Of a stretch of 64,000 nucleotides of DNA, positions 43,672 to 51,048 are shown in pieces (within the stretch, counting starts at the first letter, position 1; each line of letters starts with the position of its first letter). This DNA comes from Halolamina pelagica. GTDB taxonomy: Archaea > Halobacteriota > Halobacteria > Halobacteriales > Haloferacaceae. The notes below the pieces were generated by a model. It saw only the letters and a program-made list of their open reading frames with translations. It searched no databases and was not told the origin of the DNA. Where the stretch lies: positions 62,001 through 126,000 of the forward strand of contig NZ_FOXI01000001.1 in the NCBI RefSeq assembly GCF_900115675.1, written 5' to 3'. Made by a program: the position numbers and the translations under genes.

Positions 43672-44931
43672 ATGCGACGGGACCTCGCGGCGCGGGGCGA
43701 ACGCGCGGTCGACACCGCGCGGCTGCTCGCCCGGAGCGTGCTCGACACCAATCCGGTGCCCGACTGGGAGCACGTGACGAAAGTCGACCCGGAGGGCGCG
43801 AAGAAGCTCCCGCTGCTCTACCCGCTCTGGCTCGCCGAGACCGACGCCGTCTCGGTCGGCGGCTCCTCGGACGTGACGCCGGCCAACACCGCGGCCGCGT
43901 TCGACCTCCTGGCGCCGCTGTCGACGCCGGTCTGTCACGAACCCAGCGGCGCCGACCACGTCACCGAGCAGAGCCACGACGTCGCCGACCTGCTGCTCGT
44001 GCCGGAGGTGCTCAACGGCGACAGCGAGGCGCTCGTGGGGACGCTGGGGACCGCGATCGAGAGCGTCCGGGAGGAGCTCGCTCCCGAGTTGATCCGCCGG
44101 AAGGCGTCGTGGCTCCCCGACCGCGTCGCCGACTGGCTCGCGGGCGTCGCCACATCGCTGCTGCTCTCGGAGGCCGCCTTCGAGGCGTACATCGTCCAGA
44201 ACCCCGACAGCGCGGCCGCCCGCGAGTCCGGCGTCGGCGCCGAGGACCTGCTCGACCCGACCGACGCCAAGCGCCGGGCGATGGCCGCCGACCGCCACCT
44301 CGAGTCCGAGATCGTCTACCTCGAGTACTCGGGCACGTTCGGCGGGGACGAGGCGGTCGAGACGCTCGAACGCATCGACGGTGCGCTGGTGCGCTCGCGA
44401 GTCTGGTACGGGGGCGGCCTCGCGAACGCCGAGGACGTGCGGGCGGTCCGCGAGGCCGGCGCCGACACCGTCGTCGTCGGCGACGCGTTCCACCGCGTGG
44501 CCGAGCGGGAGGCCGACCTGTTGGAGCAGGCGGCGACCGATCTCGACGCCGACGCGTCGCCCGAGACGATCCGCGAGTGGGTCGCCGACCGCGTCGACGC
44601 CGAGGGGTCGGGCGCCCGCTTCCTCTCGACCGTGCCCGGCGTCGACGACCCGGTCGCGCTGGCGCGGGAGTACACCGGCACGACCGTGCGCGCGTGGCTG
44701 GAACTGCGAGCGCGGTCGCGGCGCGCCCGCGAGGGGAGCGGGGAGCCGACCGTCGACGTGCAGGACACCACGCTCCGGGCCGCGCTGGCGCCGATCGTCG
44801 ACGACCCCGACGCGCTCGCGGCGGCGATCGCGCGGGGTGCGCTCGCTGGCCCCGACGACGTGGTGGCGGACGGCTCCCGTCGGTCCGACCAGCTCAGCGC
44901 CTCGCTGGTCGACGCCGGAACGTCACACTAA
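43672..44931 (+). CDS. PcrB/GGGP synthase-like prenyltransferase with C-terminal extension
   Basis: A 419-residue protein. Residues 31-285 match the TIM-barrel geranylgeranylglyceryl phosphate synthase family, which makes the first ether bond of archaeal lipids from glycerol 1-phosphate. Family motifs: HVTKVDP (34-40), SVGGSSDVTPANT (61-73), HEPSG (89-93), LVPEVLN (109-115), AYIVQNPDS (172-180), EIVYLEYSG (213-221), VWYGGGL (244-250) and ADTVVVGD (264-271). Two oddities are an insertion around 125-165 and about 130 extra residues after 290 with no known domain. Normal family length is about 230-250, so it may be a specialised paralogue. Confidence 0.8.
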   Translation: MRRDLAARGERAVDTARLLARSVLDTNPVPDWEHVTKVDPEGAKKLPLLYPLWLAETDAVSVGGSSDVTPANTAAAFDLLAPLSTPVCHEPSGADHVTEQSHDVADLLLVPEVLNGDSEALVGTLGTAIESVREELAPELIRRKASWLPDRVADWLAGVATSLLLSEAAFEAYIVQNPDSAAARESGVGAEDLLDPTDAKRRAMAADRHLESEIVYLEYSGTFGGDEAVETLERIDGALVRSRVWYGGGLANAEDVRAVREAGADTVVVGDAFHRVAEREADLLEQAATDLDADASPETIREWVADRVDAEGSGARFLSTVPGVDDPVALAREYTGTTVRAWLELRARSRRAREGSGEPTVDVQDTTLRAALAPIVDDPDALAAAIARGALAGPDDVVADGSRRSDQLSASLVDAGTSH

Positions 44932-44957
44932 CGTGGCCGCCGGCCGCGAGCGAGGGT

Positions 44958-45134
44958 ATGGTCGAGAAAGCCGACGCCGGATTCGTTCTCGGGACCGGAC
45001 TGCTCGTGTGGGTCGCCGCCGTCACCGCTGTCGACGGCTGGGGCGAGCCGGTGATCGCGTTCTGGGGGGCGGTTCTCACCCTCGGCGTCGCCGGCGCTTT
45101 CCTGGCGGCCGACGCACTGGAACTGGCACGCTGA
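44958..45134 (+). CDS. Small two-helix membrane protein
   Basis: A 58-residue protein with two hydrophobic helices (about 7-25 and 31-52) and few charges, starting MVEKADAGFVLGTGLL. It lies 26 bases after the PcrB-like gene on the same strand and may be co-transcribed. No function recognised. Confidence 0.6.
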   Translation: MVEKADAGFVLGTGLLVWVAAVTAVDGWGEPVIAFWGAVLTLGVAGAFLAADALELAR

Positions 45135-45146
45135 CCCCGAAACAGC

Positions 45147-45156
45147 AGTTTGAAAC
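45147..45156 (+). promoter_or_regulatory. TATA-like element for uridine kinase
   Basis: AGTTTGAAAC lies 25-34 bases before ATG 45181. Confidence 0.45.
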
Positions 45157-45180
45157 GCCGCGCTCACGTCGCACCGGGCG

Positions 45181-45870
45181 ATGAGTATCCCCTCGTTCGT
45201 GGTCGGCATCGCCGGCGGCACCGGCGCCGGCAAGACCACGGTCGCCCGCCTGATCACCGAGAGCGTCGGGGAGTCGGTGACCCGGATCCCCCTCGACAAC
45301 TACTACGAGGATCTGAGCCACCTCGACCGCGAGGAACGGGAGGCGGTCAACTACGACCACCCCGAGGCGTTCGAGTGGGAGCTGCTGCGGGAGCACCTGC
45401 GCGCGCTCTCGGAGGGGCAGGCCGTGGAGATGCCCCAGTACGACTTCGAGATCCACAACCGCAAGGACGAGCGCGTCACCGTGCTCCCGACGGACGTGAT
45501 CATCGTCGAGGGCATCCTCGCGCTGTACGACGAGACCATCAACGACATGATGGACCTCCGGCTGTACGTCGAGACCGACGCCGACGTGCGGATCCTCCGG
45601 CGGATCAAGCGCGACGTGATCCAGCGCGGCCGGGCACTCGAGGACGTGATCGACCAGTACCTCTCGACGGTGAAGCCGATGCACGAGCAGTTCATCGAGC
45701 CGACGAAGAAACACGCCGACCTGATCATCCCCGAGGGCGCCAACTCCGTGGCGGTCAACCTGCTGGAGGAGAAGATCGAAGCCGAGATCGAGGGCGAGGG
45801 GACCCGCACGTGGGAGCGCGGGTCGCTCGAAGGCGAGTTGGGCGAGCGGATGTCGCTGGAAGAGGAGTAG
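45181..45870 (+). CDS. udk: Uridine kinase
   Basis: A 229-residue P-loop kinase that phosphorylates uridine and cytidine for pyrimidine salvage. The Walker A motif GGTGAGKT is at residues 12-19. Substrate-site phrases are PLDNYYEDLSHLDREERE, NYDHPEAFEWELL and MPQYDFEIHNRKDERV; the lid region is RRIKRDVIQRGRALEDVIDQ. The C-terminal LIIPEGANSVAVNLLEEKI is typical. Length is normal. A repetitive hairpin region follows. Confidence 0.95.
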   Translation: MSIPSFVVGIAGGTGAGKTTVARLITESVGESVTRIPLDNYYEDLSHLDREEREAVNYDHPEAFEWELLREHLRALSEGQAVEMPQYDFEIHNRKDERVTVLPTDVIIVEGILALYDETINDMMDLRLYVETDADVRILRRIKRDVIQRGRALEDVIDQYLSTVKPMHEQFIEPTKKHADLIIPEGANSVAVNLLEEKIEAEIEGEGTRTWERGSLEGELGERMSLEEE

Positions 45871-45872
45871 CC

Positions 45873-46012
45873 CAGTCACGGCGCGTGAGCGTCGACGACC
45901 TCCGTGTCGTCGACACTGAACCCGTGCCGTGACTGTGCCGAACCAACACACGGCGCGTGACCGTCGACGACCTTCGTGTCGTCGACTGCCCCGACCGATG
46001 GTCGTGACTGGT
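45873..46012. repeat. Repeated hairpin unit after udk
   Basis: A 38-base unit occurs at 45877-45914 and 45949-45986 with two differences. Each contains a hairpin of GTCGACGAC and GTCGTCGAC around a 6-base loop, preceded by the dyad CACG-GCG-CGTG. A separate inverted pair CAGTCACGGC (45873-45882) and GCCGTGACTG (45926-45935) brackets the first unit, and GTCGTGACTG recurs at 46003-46012. The whole lies between the convergent udk and DUF5785-type genes, where bidirectional terminator-like structure is plausible. Confidence 0.65.
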
Positions 46013-46052
46013 CGACCTCCGACACACCGGGAAGGACCGGTCGTCGACGCGC

Positions 46053-46376
46053 TCAGGCGTCGACGAACTGCTCGGCGCCCTCGTAGAACCAGTAGCCGTG
46101 CTCCCGCATCACCTCGCCGAGGGTCTCGTGGAACTCGACGAAGTCCGCGAACTCCTCCTTCTCGACGTGCTCGAAGATCTCCTCGACGGAGGCGACCTGT
46201 TCGTGGCTGATCCGCACCGGGTGGTCGCCGTAGTCGGCGACGTACTCCTCGGCGGTCAGCGGGAAGTCCTCCTCCTCGTCGATCTTCTTGGCCAGTACGG
46301 CGTGGCCGTACTTGCGCCGGCCTTCGCTCCCTTCCTCGCCGTCCGGGTCGTGGGGCCAGTCGTCGGCGTCGCTCAT
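46053..46376 (-). CDS. DUF5785-type small haloarchaeal protein
   Basis: A 107-residue acidic soluble protein. RKYGHAVLAKKIDEEEDFPL, EEYVADYGDHPVRISHEQVA and EREHGYWFYEGAEQF-like C-terminus (MREHGYWFYEGAEQFVDA) match, to my recollection, a haloarchaeal domain of unknown function (DUF5785). It probably is a single helical domain. Start is at ATG 46376; upstream frame runs through the tRNA-derived region and is not coding. Confidence 0.72.
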   Translation of the reverse strand: MSDADDWPHDPDGEEGSEGRRKYGHAVLAKKIDEEEDFPLTAEEYVADYGDHPVRISHEQVASVEEIFEHVEKEEFADFVEFHETLGEVMREHGYWFYEGAEQFVDA

Positions 46377-46585
46377 TGCTCGGCCGTTCGCCCGACCGGC
46401 CCAAAGCCTTTGCGTTCGACGTGTTCGGCGGTCCGGAACCGAGAAGCGAACCGCTACGTGATCGAGATGCGGTGGGACTGGGATTCGAACCGGACCGAGA
46501 CGTGCTCGCCCGCGTTCGCGCGCTGTGCGCGTCCCGCAGGGTTCGAACCCGACACGCGTCGATCCGCACTGTCGTTCGGAGACGA
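46377..46585. other. Intergenic region with tRNA-derived fragments
   Basis: No gene is seen. 46470-46491 repeats the 3' end of the neighbouring tRNA-Ser (22 identical bases, from the acceptor strand into the T loop), and 46531-46560 contains another T-arm-like string (GGGTTCGAACCC). These look like remnants of tRNA duplication or of integration at a tRNA gene. Confidence 0.6.
46470..46491 (-). repeat. Duplicate of tRNA-Ser 3' end
   Basis: The 22 bases match 46586-46607, which is the 3' end of tRNA-Ser(TGA) (discriminator, acceptor strand, T arm). The copies are 116 bases apart in the same orientation, as expected for an attachment-site-like direct repeat, though no integrase is nearby. Confidence 0.65.
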
Positions 46586-46668
46586 CGGTGGGACTGGGAT
46601 TCGAACCCAGGAGGCGTGACGCCACCGGTTTTCAAGACCGGCGCAATGGGCCACTCTGCCATCCCACC
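46586..46668 (-). tRNA. tRNA-Ser (anticodon TGA)
   Basis: On the minus strand GGTGGGA and TCCCACC form the acceptor stem with discriminator G. CCGGT-CTTGAAA-ACCGG is the anticodon arm with TGA. The long variable arm and T arm CTGGG-TTCGAAT-CCCAG give 83 bases, the type II form expected of serine tRNA. CCA is not encoded. Confidence 0.96.
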
Positions 46669-46737
46669 AGACAGCCCCACGTTTCCGCCCGGGATGGTTG
46701 AAGCTATCGGACCGCAGTCAGGCGTCGATGCCGCGGG

Positions 46738-47481
46738 CTACTGCCGGGTGAGCCCGTCCTCGTCGACGATCAGCCCGTACTCCTCGATCAGCGCCGCGGT
46801 GAAATCCGGGACGGCGCGTCCGGCGGCGACGCGGGCCCGGACCTCCGCGACCACGCCCGCGAGTTCGTCGCCGGTCCGGGCGGTCGGCTGGGTCGGGAGG
46901 AACGCGGTCTCGTGGTCCTCGCCGCGGGCCAGTTCAGCGATCGTGTTCAGCGCCGGCGGCGTCATGGCGTCGGTGAAGTCGACGGTGTCGCTGAAGCCGG
47001 CGTAGTACACCGACCCGCCGGCGCCGGGGCCGAGCACCACGTCGTTGCTCCGGTGTTTCATCGCCGCGGAGTCGATCCCCGCCCGAGTGACGAAGGGGGT
47101 GGTCCCGGGGAGCACCGCGACCGACCGGGCCTCCTCCTCGCGGAGCAGGTGGGTCACGGTGTTGCCCACGCGGGCGCTCCGTGTCGAGCCGACCTGTGGC
47201 TCGAAGCGCACCTCGCCCACGTCCTCGACGGCGTCGGCGGCCAGCGCACGCACATCCGCCTCGGTCGACACCTCGGTCCGGTGTGCCTCGTCGAGCAGGT
47301 CGTCGGGGCGGTAGTTCACGAGCAGGTCGGCGCCGGAGCGCTCGACGGCCCGCATGGCGTCGCGATCCATCGCGGCAGCGAGTTCGGCGGCCTCTCCCTC
47401 GTTCAGCGGACTCGTCGCCGCGAGGTCGGGAAACCGGAGGCCGGGACGTGGCGGGTCGGCGAGCAGCACGACGGTTGTCAT
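46738..47481 (-). CDS. DUF2064-like/nucleotidyltransferase-fold protein
   Basis: A 247-residue protein resembling the DUF2064/TIGR04282 group, GT-A-fold proteins related to CofC nucleotidyltransferases. MTTVVLLADPPRPGLRFPDL opens it; AVLPGTTPFVTRAGIDSAAM and DVVLGPGAGGSVYYAGFSD are the family's middle and GPGxxGG motifs. The basic residue at the usual N-terminal substrate loop is less clear. The reaction is unknown. It is separate from tRNA-Ser and divergent from the small membrane gene at 47591. Confidence 0.68.
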   Translation of the reverse strand: MTTVVLLADPPRPGLRFPDLAATSPLNEGEAAELAAAMDRDAMRAVERSGADLLVNYRPDDLLDEAHRTEVSTEADVRALAADAVEDVGEVRFEPQVGSTRSARVGNTVTHLLREEEARSVAVLPGTTPFVTRAGIDSAAMKHRSNDVVLGPGAGGSVYYAGFSDTVDFTDAMTPPALNTIAELARGEDHETAFLPTQPTARTGDELAGVVAEVRARVAAGRAVPDFTAALIEEYGLIVDEDGLTRQ

Positions 47482-47560
47482 CGATGACTCTCGACTCGCG
47501 GCGTGCTTGAATCCGGCGGGTCGCGGTCGGTGGGCGGCGACGCGAGTGGCCGAGCGCCGC

Positions 47561-47568
47561 GCTTAAGC
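47561..47568 (+). promoter_or_regulatory. TATA-like element for gene at 47591
   Basis: The palindromic GCTTAAGC lies 23-30 bases before ATG 47591; the same 8 bases precede the MoaA-type gene. Confidence 0.5.
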
Positions 47569-47590
47569 GACTGCCCGCCGACCGGCCGGT

Positions 47591-47800
47591 ATGCTCGACT
47601 CCCGTGCGCTCGGACTGCTCGCGACCGGCGTCACCTCGGCGCTGGCGCTGGGCGGTCTCGCGACGTTCCTCCGACTGCTCCCCGACTCCCCGACGATGGC
47701 GGCGAGCGCGGCGACGTTTGCCCTCTGTGCCGTCGCCGTCGCCGCGGGCGTCGCCGCCGGTACTGGAAACCGACCGACGGAAACCGCGTACTGGTCGTAA
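47591..47800 (+). CDS. Small two-helix membrane protein
   Basis: A 69-residue protein with two hydrophobic helices (about 7-27 and 35-57) and a short polar tail GTGNRPTETAYWS. A clear promoter element precedes it. It converges on the uracil-DNA glycosylase gene. Unknown function. Confidence 0.65.
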   Translation: MLDSRALGLLATGVTSALALGGLATFLRLLPDSPTMAASAATFALCAVAVAAGVAAGTGNRPTETAYWS

Positions 47801-47824
47801 CTCGCGGAACCCGTCGCCGCGTCC

Positions 47825-48460
47825 TCAGCGACTTCTGCGCCCCTTCGTCTGCCGGTAGTCCCGCGAGAACACGTTCTCCCGCACGTGCTCGACGAACGCG
47901 GCCTCCTGCTCGTCGGTCTGCTCCGCTGGCGGGATCATGGGGACGAGTTCGAACCCGCGGCCGCGGATGGTCGTCGCGTGCTCCTCGACCACGTCGAAGC
48001 TGTCGGGCCGGCGGGTGGTGTACTCGACTGCGAGTTCACGGAGCACCCGGTCGCCGACGGCAACGATGATGTGGGGGTTGATCATCCGGAGTTCCGCGTT
48101 GAGGAACGGCTCGCAGTTCCGGACCTCCTCGTCGGTCGCCGCCCGGTCGGGGTGGCGACAGCGGGAGAGGTAGGTGAGGTAGACGTTCTGGAGGTCGGGC
48201 TCCGCAGCGTCAGGCGGCGAGCGCGAGAAACCGAGTTCACCGAGGACCCGCTGGACTCGCTCGCCGGCGCCGTCGCCGGTGAAGGGCACGCCCGTCGCTT
48301 CCGCCCCTGCGGCGGGTCCCTCGCCGACGAAAACGAACTCAGCGCCGGCGTCGCCGTAGCCGTGGACCACCTGCTCTCGGCACGCCGCGAGCGCCGGACA
48401 GTTCCGGCAGTCCTCGTCCATCCCGAAGGGGTTCGACAGTTCGTCCTGGTGGGCGTCCAC
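47825..48460 (-). CDS. Uracil-DNA glycosylase, iron-sulfur type (family 4)
   Basis: A 211-residue enzyme removing uracil from DNA, as arises by cytosine deamination, a burden in G+C-rich genomes. Cys18 and Cys21, with a further pair around CRHPDRAATDEEVRNCEPF, can hold a 4Fe-4S cluster. EFVFVGEGPAAGAEATGVPF is the active-site motif, and NPHIIVAVGDRVLRELA follows. The usual C-terminal HP motif is not obvious (MIPPAEQT), a feature seen in divergent members, so catalytic details are uncertain. Confidence 0.87.
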   Translation of the reverse strand: MDAHQDELSNPFGMDEDCRNCPALAACREQVVHGYGDAGAEFVFVGEGPAAGAEATGVPFTGDGAGERVQRVLGELGFSRSPPDAAEPDLQNVYLTYLSRCRHPDRAATDEEVRNCEPFLNAELRMINPHIIVAVGDRVLRELAVEYTTRRPDSFDVVEEHATTIRGRGFELVPMIPPAEQTDEQEAAFVEHVRENVFSRDYRQTKGRRSR

Positions 48461-48502
48461 GTTCGCTCGTGGTTGCCGACCGCGGGGGAAAACGGTTCCG
48501 GG

Positions 48503-48805
48503 CTACTCGTCGTCGGGGTTCAAACCGCCCTGCTCCCGGACCTCGAGGATGTGGCGCATGTTCATGTAGATCTCCGGGATCGAGGTCTCCTCGCCCGCCT
48601 TGTAGAGGTCCGAGACGCGGTAGAGAAACGCCGATATCTGCGACGCCTCCGTGGAGTCGTCGCGGGCGCGGACCTCGTCGGCGACCTCCCGGAGCGTTTC
48701 GCGCTTCTCCGTGTTCTCGGGGAACGTCGCCTCGGAGTCGGGCGCCATCTCCCAGTCCGGCTCGTCGTTCCCGTCGCCGCCGGTCTCGCCGTCCTCACCA
48801 GCCAT
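48503..48805 (-). CDS. Small acidic helical protein beside Mrp
   Basis: A 100-residue protein with a disordered acidic N-terminus and one helical domain (EKRETLREVADEVRARDDST, ISAFLYRVSDLYKAGEETSI, IYMNMRHILEVREQGGL). The ATG overlaps the end of the Mrp ATPase gene by 11 bases, so it is translated with it. Family not recognised. Its context suggests an accessory of iron-sulfur assembly, which is inference only. Confidence 0.68.
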   Translation of the reverse strand: MAGEDGETGGDGNDEPDWEMAPDSEATFPENTEKRETLREVADEVRARDDSTEASQISAFLYRVSDLYKAGEETSIPEIYMNMRHILEVREQGGLNPDDE

Positions 48806-49838
48806 GCTGCTGGACGCTCTGCCGGCGGATCACGCCGACGTTGTTGGCGACGTTCTCGGTCAGCACGCGGAACGCGTCGGCGGTCTCGCCCTCGCGCAGG
48901 ACGACCGGCTTCCCCTCGTCGCCGCCCTGTCGGATCGCCGGGTCGATGGGGATCCCGCCGAGGAACGGCAGGTCGTTCTCGTCGGCCAGCGTCCGGCCGC
49001 CGCCCTCGCCGAAGATCTCGTGTTCGTTGCCGCAGTCCGGACAGCGGAACGAGGCCATGTTCTCGGCGATGCCGAGCACCGGCGTCTCGTGTTTGCCGAA
49101 CATCCGGAGCCCCTTCCGGGCGTCGTCGACGGCGACCTCCTGGGGCGTCGTGACGACGACGGCGCCGGTCAGCGGCAGCGTCTGGAGGATGGTCAGCTGC
49201 GTGTCGCCCGTCCCCGGCGGCAGGTCGAGCACCATGTAGTCGAGTTCGCCCCACTCGACGTCCTCGACCAGTTGGGTCAGGAGTTTGTGGACCATCGGGC
49301 CCCGCCAGATGACGGGGTCGTCCTCCCCGGAGAGGAAGGCCATCGACATCAGCTTCACGCCGAACTTCTCGGGCGGGATGATGGTGTCCTCGTCGGTCGC
49401 TCGCGGCGCCTCGTCGGCGTCGAGCATGCGCGGGACGTTCGGCCCGTACACGTCGGCGTCGAACAGCCCCACCTCGGCGCCGAGCTTCGACAGGCCTGCG
49501 GCGATGTTGACTGCCATCGTGGACTTCCCGACGCCGCCCTTCCCGGAGGCGACGGCGATGATGTTCTTCACCCCCGGCAGGACCTGGTCGTCGTCGGCCT
49601 GGTCGTCGGGGATGTTGGCCGAGAGGTCGACCTCGAGGCCGGCGTCCTGGAGCGTCTCACGGACCTCCGCGGCGATCGCCGACTCGTGGGGCGCGTACGG
49701 CGCGCCGAGCGCCAGCGATATCTTCGCGGTCCCGTCCTCGACTTCGATGGCGTTGACCAGCCCCAACGACACCAGATCGTCGCCGAGGGCAGGATCCTCG
49801 ACCTCCGCGAGCAGGTCGCGTACGGCGGCTTCGTCCAT
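48795..49838 (-). CDS. apbC: Mrp/NBP35-type iron-sulfur carrier ATPase
   Basis: A 347-residue P-loop ATPase of the Mrp/ApbC family that carries iron-sulfur clusters to apoproteins. Residues 1-80 are a MIP18/DUF59 domain (AEVEDPALGDDLVSLGLVNA). The deviant Walker A ASGKGGVGKST is at residues 98-107. Later marks are VGLFDADVYGPNVPRML, DYMVLDLPPGTGDTQLTIL and a CxxC in FRCPDCGNEHEIFGEGGG that may bind the cluster. A TATA-like element precedes ATG 49838. It is divergent from the MoaA gene, itself an iron-sulfur enzyme. Confidence 0.95.
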   Translation of the reverse strand: MDEAAVRDLLAEVEDPALGDDLVSLGLVNAIEVEDGTAKISLALGAPYAPHESAIAAEVRETLQDAGLEVDLSANIPDDQADDDQVLPGVKNIIAVASGKGGVGKSTMAVNIAAGLSKLGAEVGLFDADVYGPNVPRMLDADEAPRATDEDTIIPPEKFGVKLMSMAFLSGEDDPVIWRGPMVHKLLTQLVEDVEWGELDYMVLDLPPGTGDTQLTILQTLPLTGAVVVTTPQEVAVDDARKGLRMFGKHETPVLGIAENMASFRCPDCGNEHEIFGEGGGRTLADENDLPFLGGIPIDPAIRQGGDEGKPVVLREGETADAFRVLTENVANNVGVIRRQSVQQHGW

Positions 49839-49866
49839 AGCGTGGGGAGGCGCGTTCCGCTAATGA

Positions 49867-49877
49867 GGGTTTTGAAG
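49867..49877 (-). promoter_or_regulatory. TATA-like element for Mrp gene
   Basis: CTTCAAAACCC on the minus strand lies 29-39 bases before ATG 49838. Confidence 0.45.
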
Positions 49878-49945
49878 CCGGTATCGCCGCCGCGACGCGA
49901 CGGGGCCGATTTTGAACCCGTTGGCGCGGTCACCGCCCCGATTGG

Positions 49946-49963
49946 GTAACCGTAATCGGTTAC
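49946..49963. promoter_or_regulatory. Inverted repeat upstream of moaA, candidate operator
   Basis: GTAACCG-TAAT-CGGTTAC has perfect 7-base arms. It lies 23 bases before the TATA-like element of moaA and between divergent promoters, a position where a haloarchaeal activator or repressor could bind. The factor is unknown. Confidence 0.45.
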
Positions 49964-49986
49964 AATTCGGGTGTCGCCACCCGGAT

Positions 49987-49994
49987 GCTTAAGC
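49987..49994 (+). promoter_or_regulatory. TATA-like element for moaA
   Basis: GCTTAAGC lies 24-31 bases before ATG 50018. Confidence 0.55.
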
Positions 49995-50017
49995 CCGTTC
50001 GGACGAACAAACAGCCA

Positions 50018-51046
50018 ATGCCGCTCTCGGACGAGTTCGGTCGCGAGGTGACGGGCGTCCGCGTCTCCCTCACCGACCGGTGTAACTTCGACTGTGTCTA
50101 CTGTCACAACGAGGGGCTCGGCGACACTCGTGGCCCGATGGAACCGGGCGACGACGAGATGGGCACCGACGACGTGGTGCGCTTCCTCGACGTGGTCGCG
50201 GAGTACGGCGTCGACTCCGTGAAACTCACCGGCGGCGAGCCGATGCTCCGCGAGGACCTGGAGGAGATCATCCGCCGTGCGCCCGACGAGATGGAGGTCT
50301 CGATGACCACCAACGGAACCTTCCTCCCCGGGCGCGCCGAGGACCTCAAGGAAGCCGGGCTCGACCGCGTCAACGTCTCACAGGACGCGCTCGACCCCGA
50401 CGAGTTCGCCGAGATCACGAAGTCCGGCGCCTACGACAAGGTGATGGAGGGTGTCCAGGCCGCCGTCGACGCCGACCTCGCGCCGGTGAAGCTCAACATG
50501 GTCGTCTTCGAGCACACCGCGGACTACGTCGAGGGGATGGTCGAACACGTCGCCGAGAACGAGGGGCTCCAGCTCCAGCTGATCGAGTACATGCCCGAGC
50601 TCACGGGCCGACCGGAGTGGAACATCGACATCGGGCGCGTCCACGACTGGCTCGCGGATCTCGCCGACCACGTCGAACACCGCGAGATGCACGACCGCAA
50701 GCGCTACTACGTCAACCCCGAGGCCGCCGAATCCGTCGCCGCCACGCCGGAGCCGGCCGACCTCGACGAGTTCCAGGGCGGGATGGTCGAGATCGTCGAC
50801 CCCGTGGAGAACGCCGACTTCTGCGCCAACTGCGGCCGGGTGCGCGTCACCCACGAGGGCTACCTCAAGGGCTGTCTCAACCGCAACGACGACCTGAAGT
50901 CGATGGGCGAGATGACTCGCGAGGAGATCCGCGAGACGTTCGAGGCGGTCGTCGCCGAGCGCGTGCCCTACTACGGCGAGTACCTCGTCGAGAACGAGCG
51001 CGGCGAGTACGAGATCAACGAGAAGTACATCTCCGCCGCGGACTGA
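50018..51046 (+). CDS. moaA: GTP 3',8-cyclase MoaA (radical SAM)
   Basis: A 342-residue radical SAM enzyme that starts molybdenum cofactor synthesis by rearranging GTP. The radical SAM cluster motif CNFDCVYC is Cys22, Cys26 and Cys29; [15 protein letters not shown] is the SAM-binding GGEP. The C-terminal cluster is [20 protein letters not shown], as in MoaA. The usual C-terminal GG is missing: the protein ends [14 protein letters not shown] 50018 is favoured by the TATA element over an in-frame ATG at 49985. No other moa gene is nearby. Confidence 0.92.
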   Translation: MPLSDEFGREVTGVRVSLTDRCNFDCVYCHNEGLGDTRGPMEPGDDEMGTDDVVRFLDVVAEYGVDSVKLTGGEPMLREDLEEIIRRAPDEMEVSMTTNGTFLPGRAEDLKEAGLDRVNVSQDALDPDEFAEITKSGAYDKVMEGVQAAVDADLAPVKLNMVVFEHTADYVEGMVEHVAENEGLQLQLIEYMPELTGRPEWNIDIGRVHDWLADLADHVEHREMHDRKRYYVNPEAAESVAATPEPADLDEFQGGMVEIVDPVENADFCANCGRVRVTHEGYLKGCLNRNDDLKSMGEMTREEIRETFEAVVAERVPYYGEYLVENERGEYEINEKYISAAD

Positions 51047-51048
51047 GC

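Noticed and set aside
45877-45986. CRISPR array
   Set aside because: Only two units, with hairpins typical of terminators, unlike repeats and spacers, and no cas genes in the window.
46470-46585. A complete integrated element between tRNA-Ser copies
   Set aside because: Only 94 bases separate the copies and no integrase is seen; at most a scar.
46376-47005. Plus-strand frame across tRNA-Ser
   Set aside because: It reads through the tRNA and antisense to the DUF2064-like gene.
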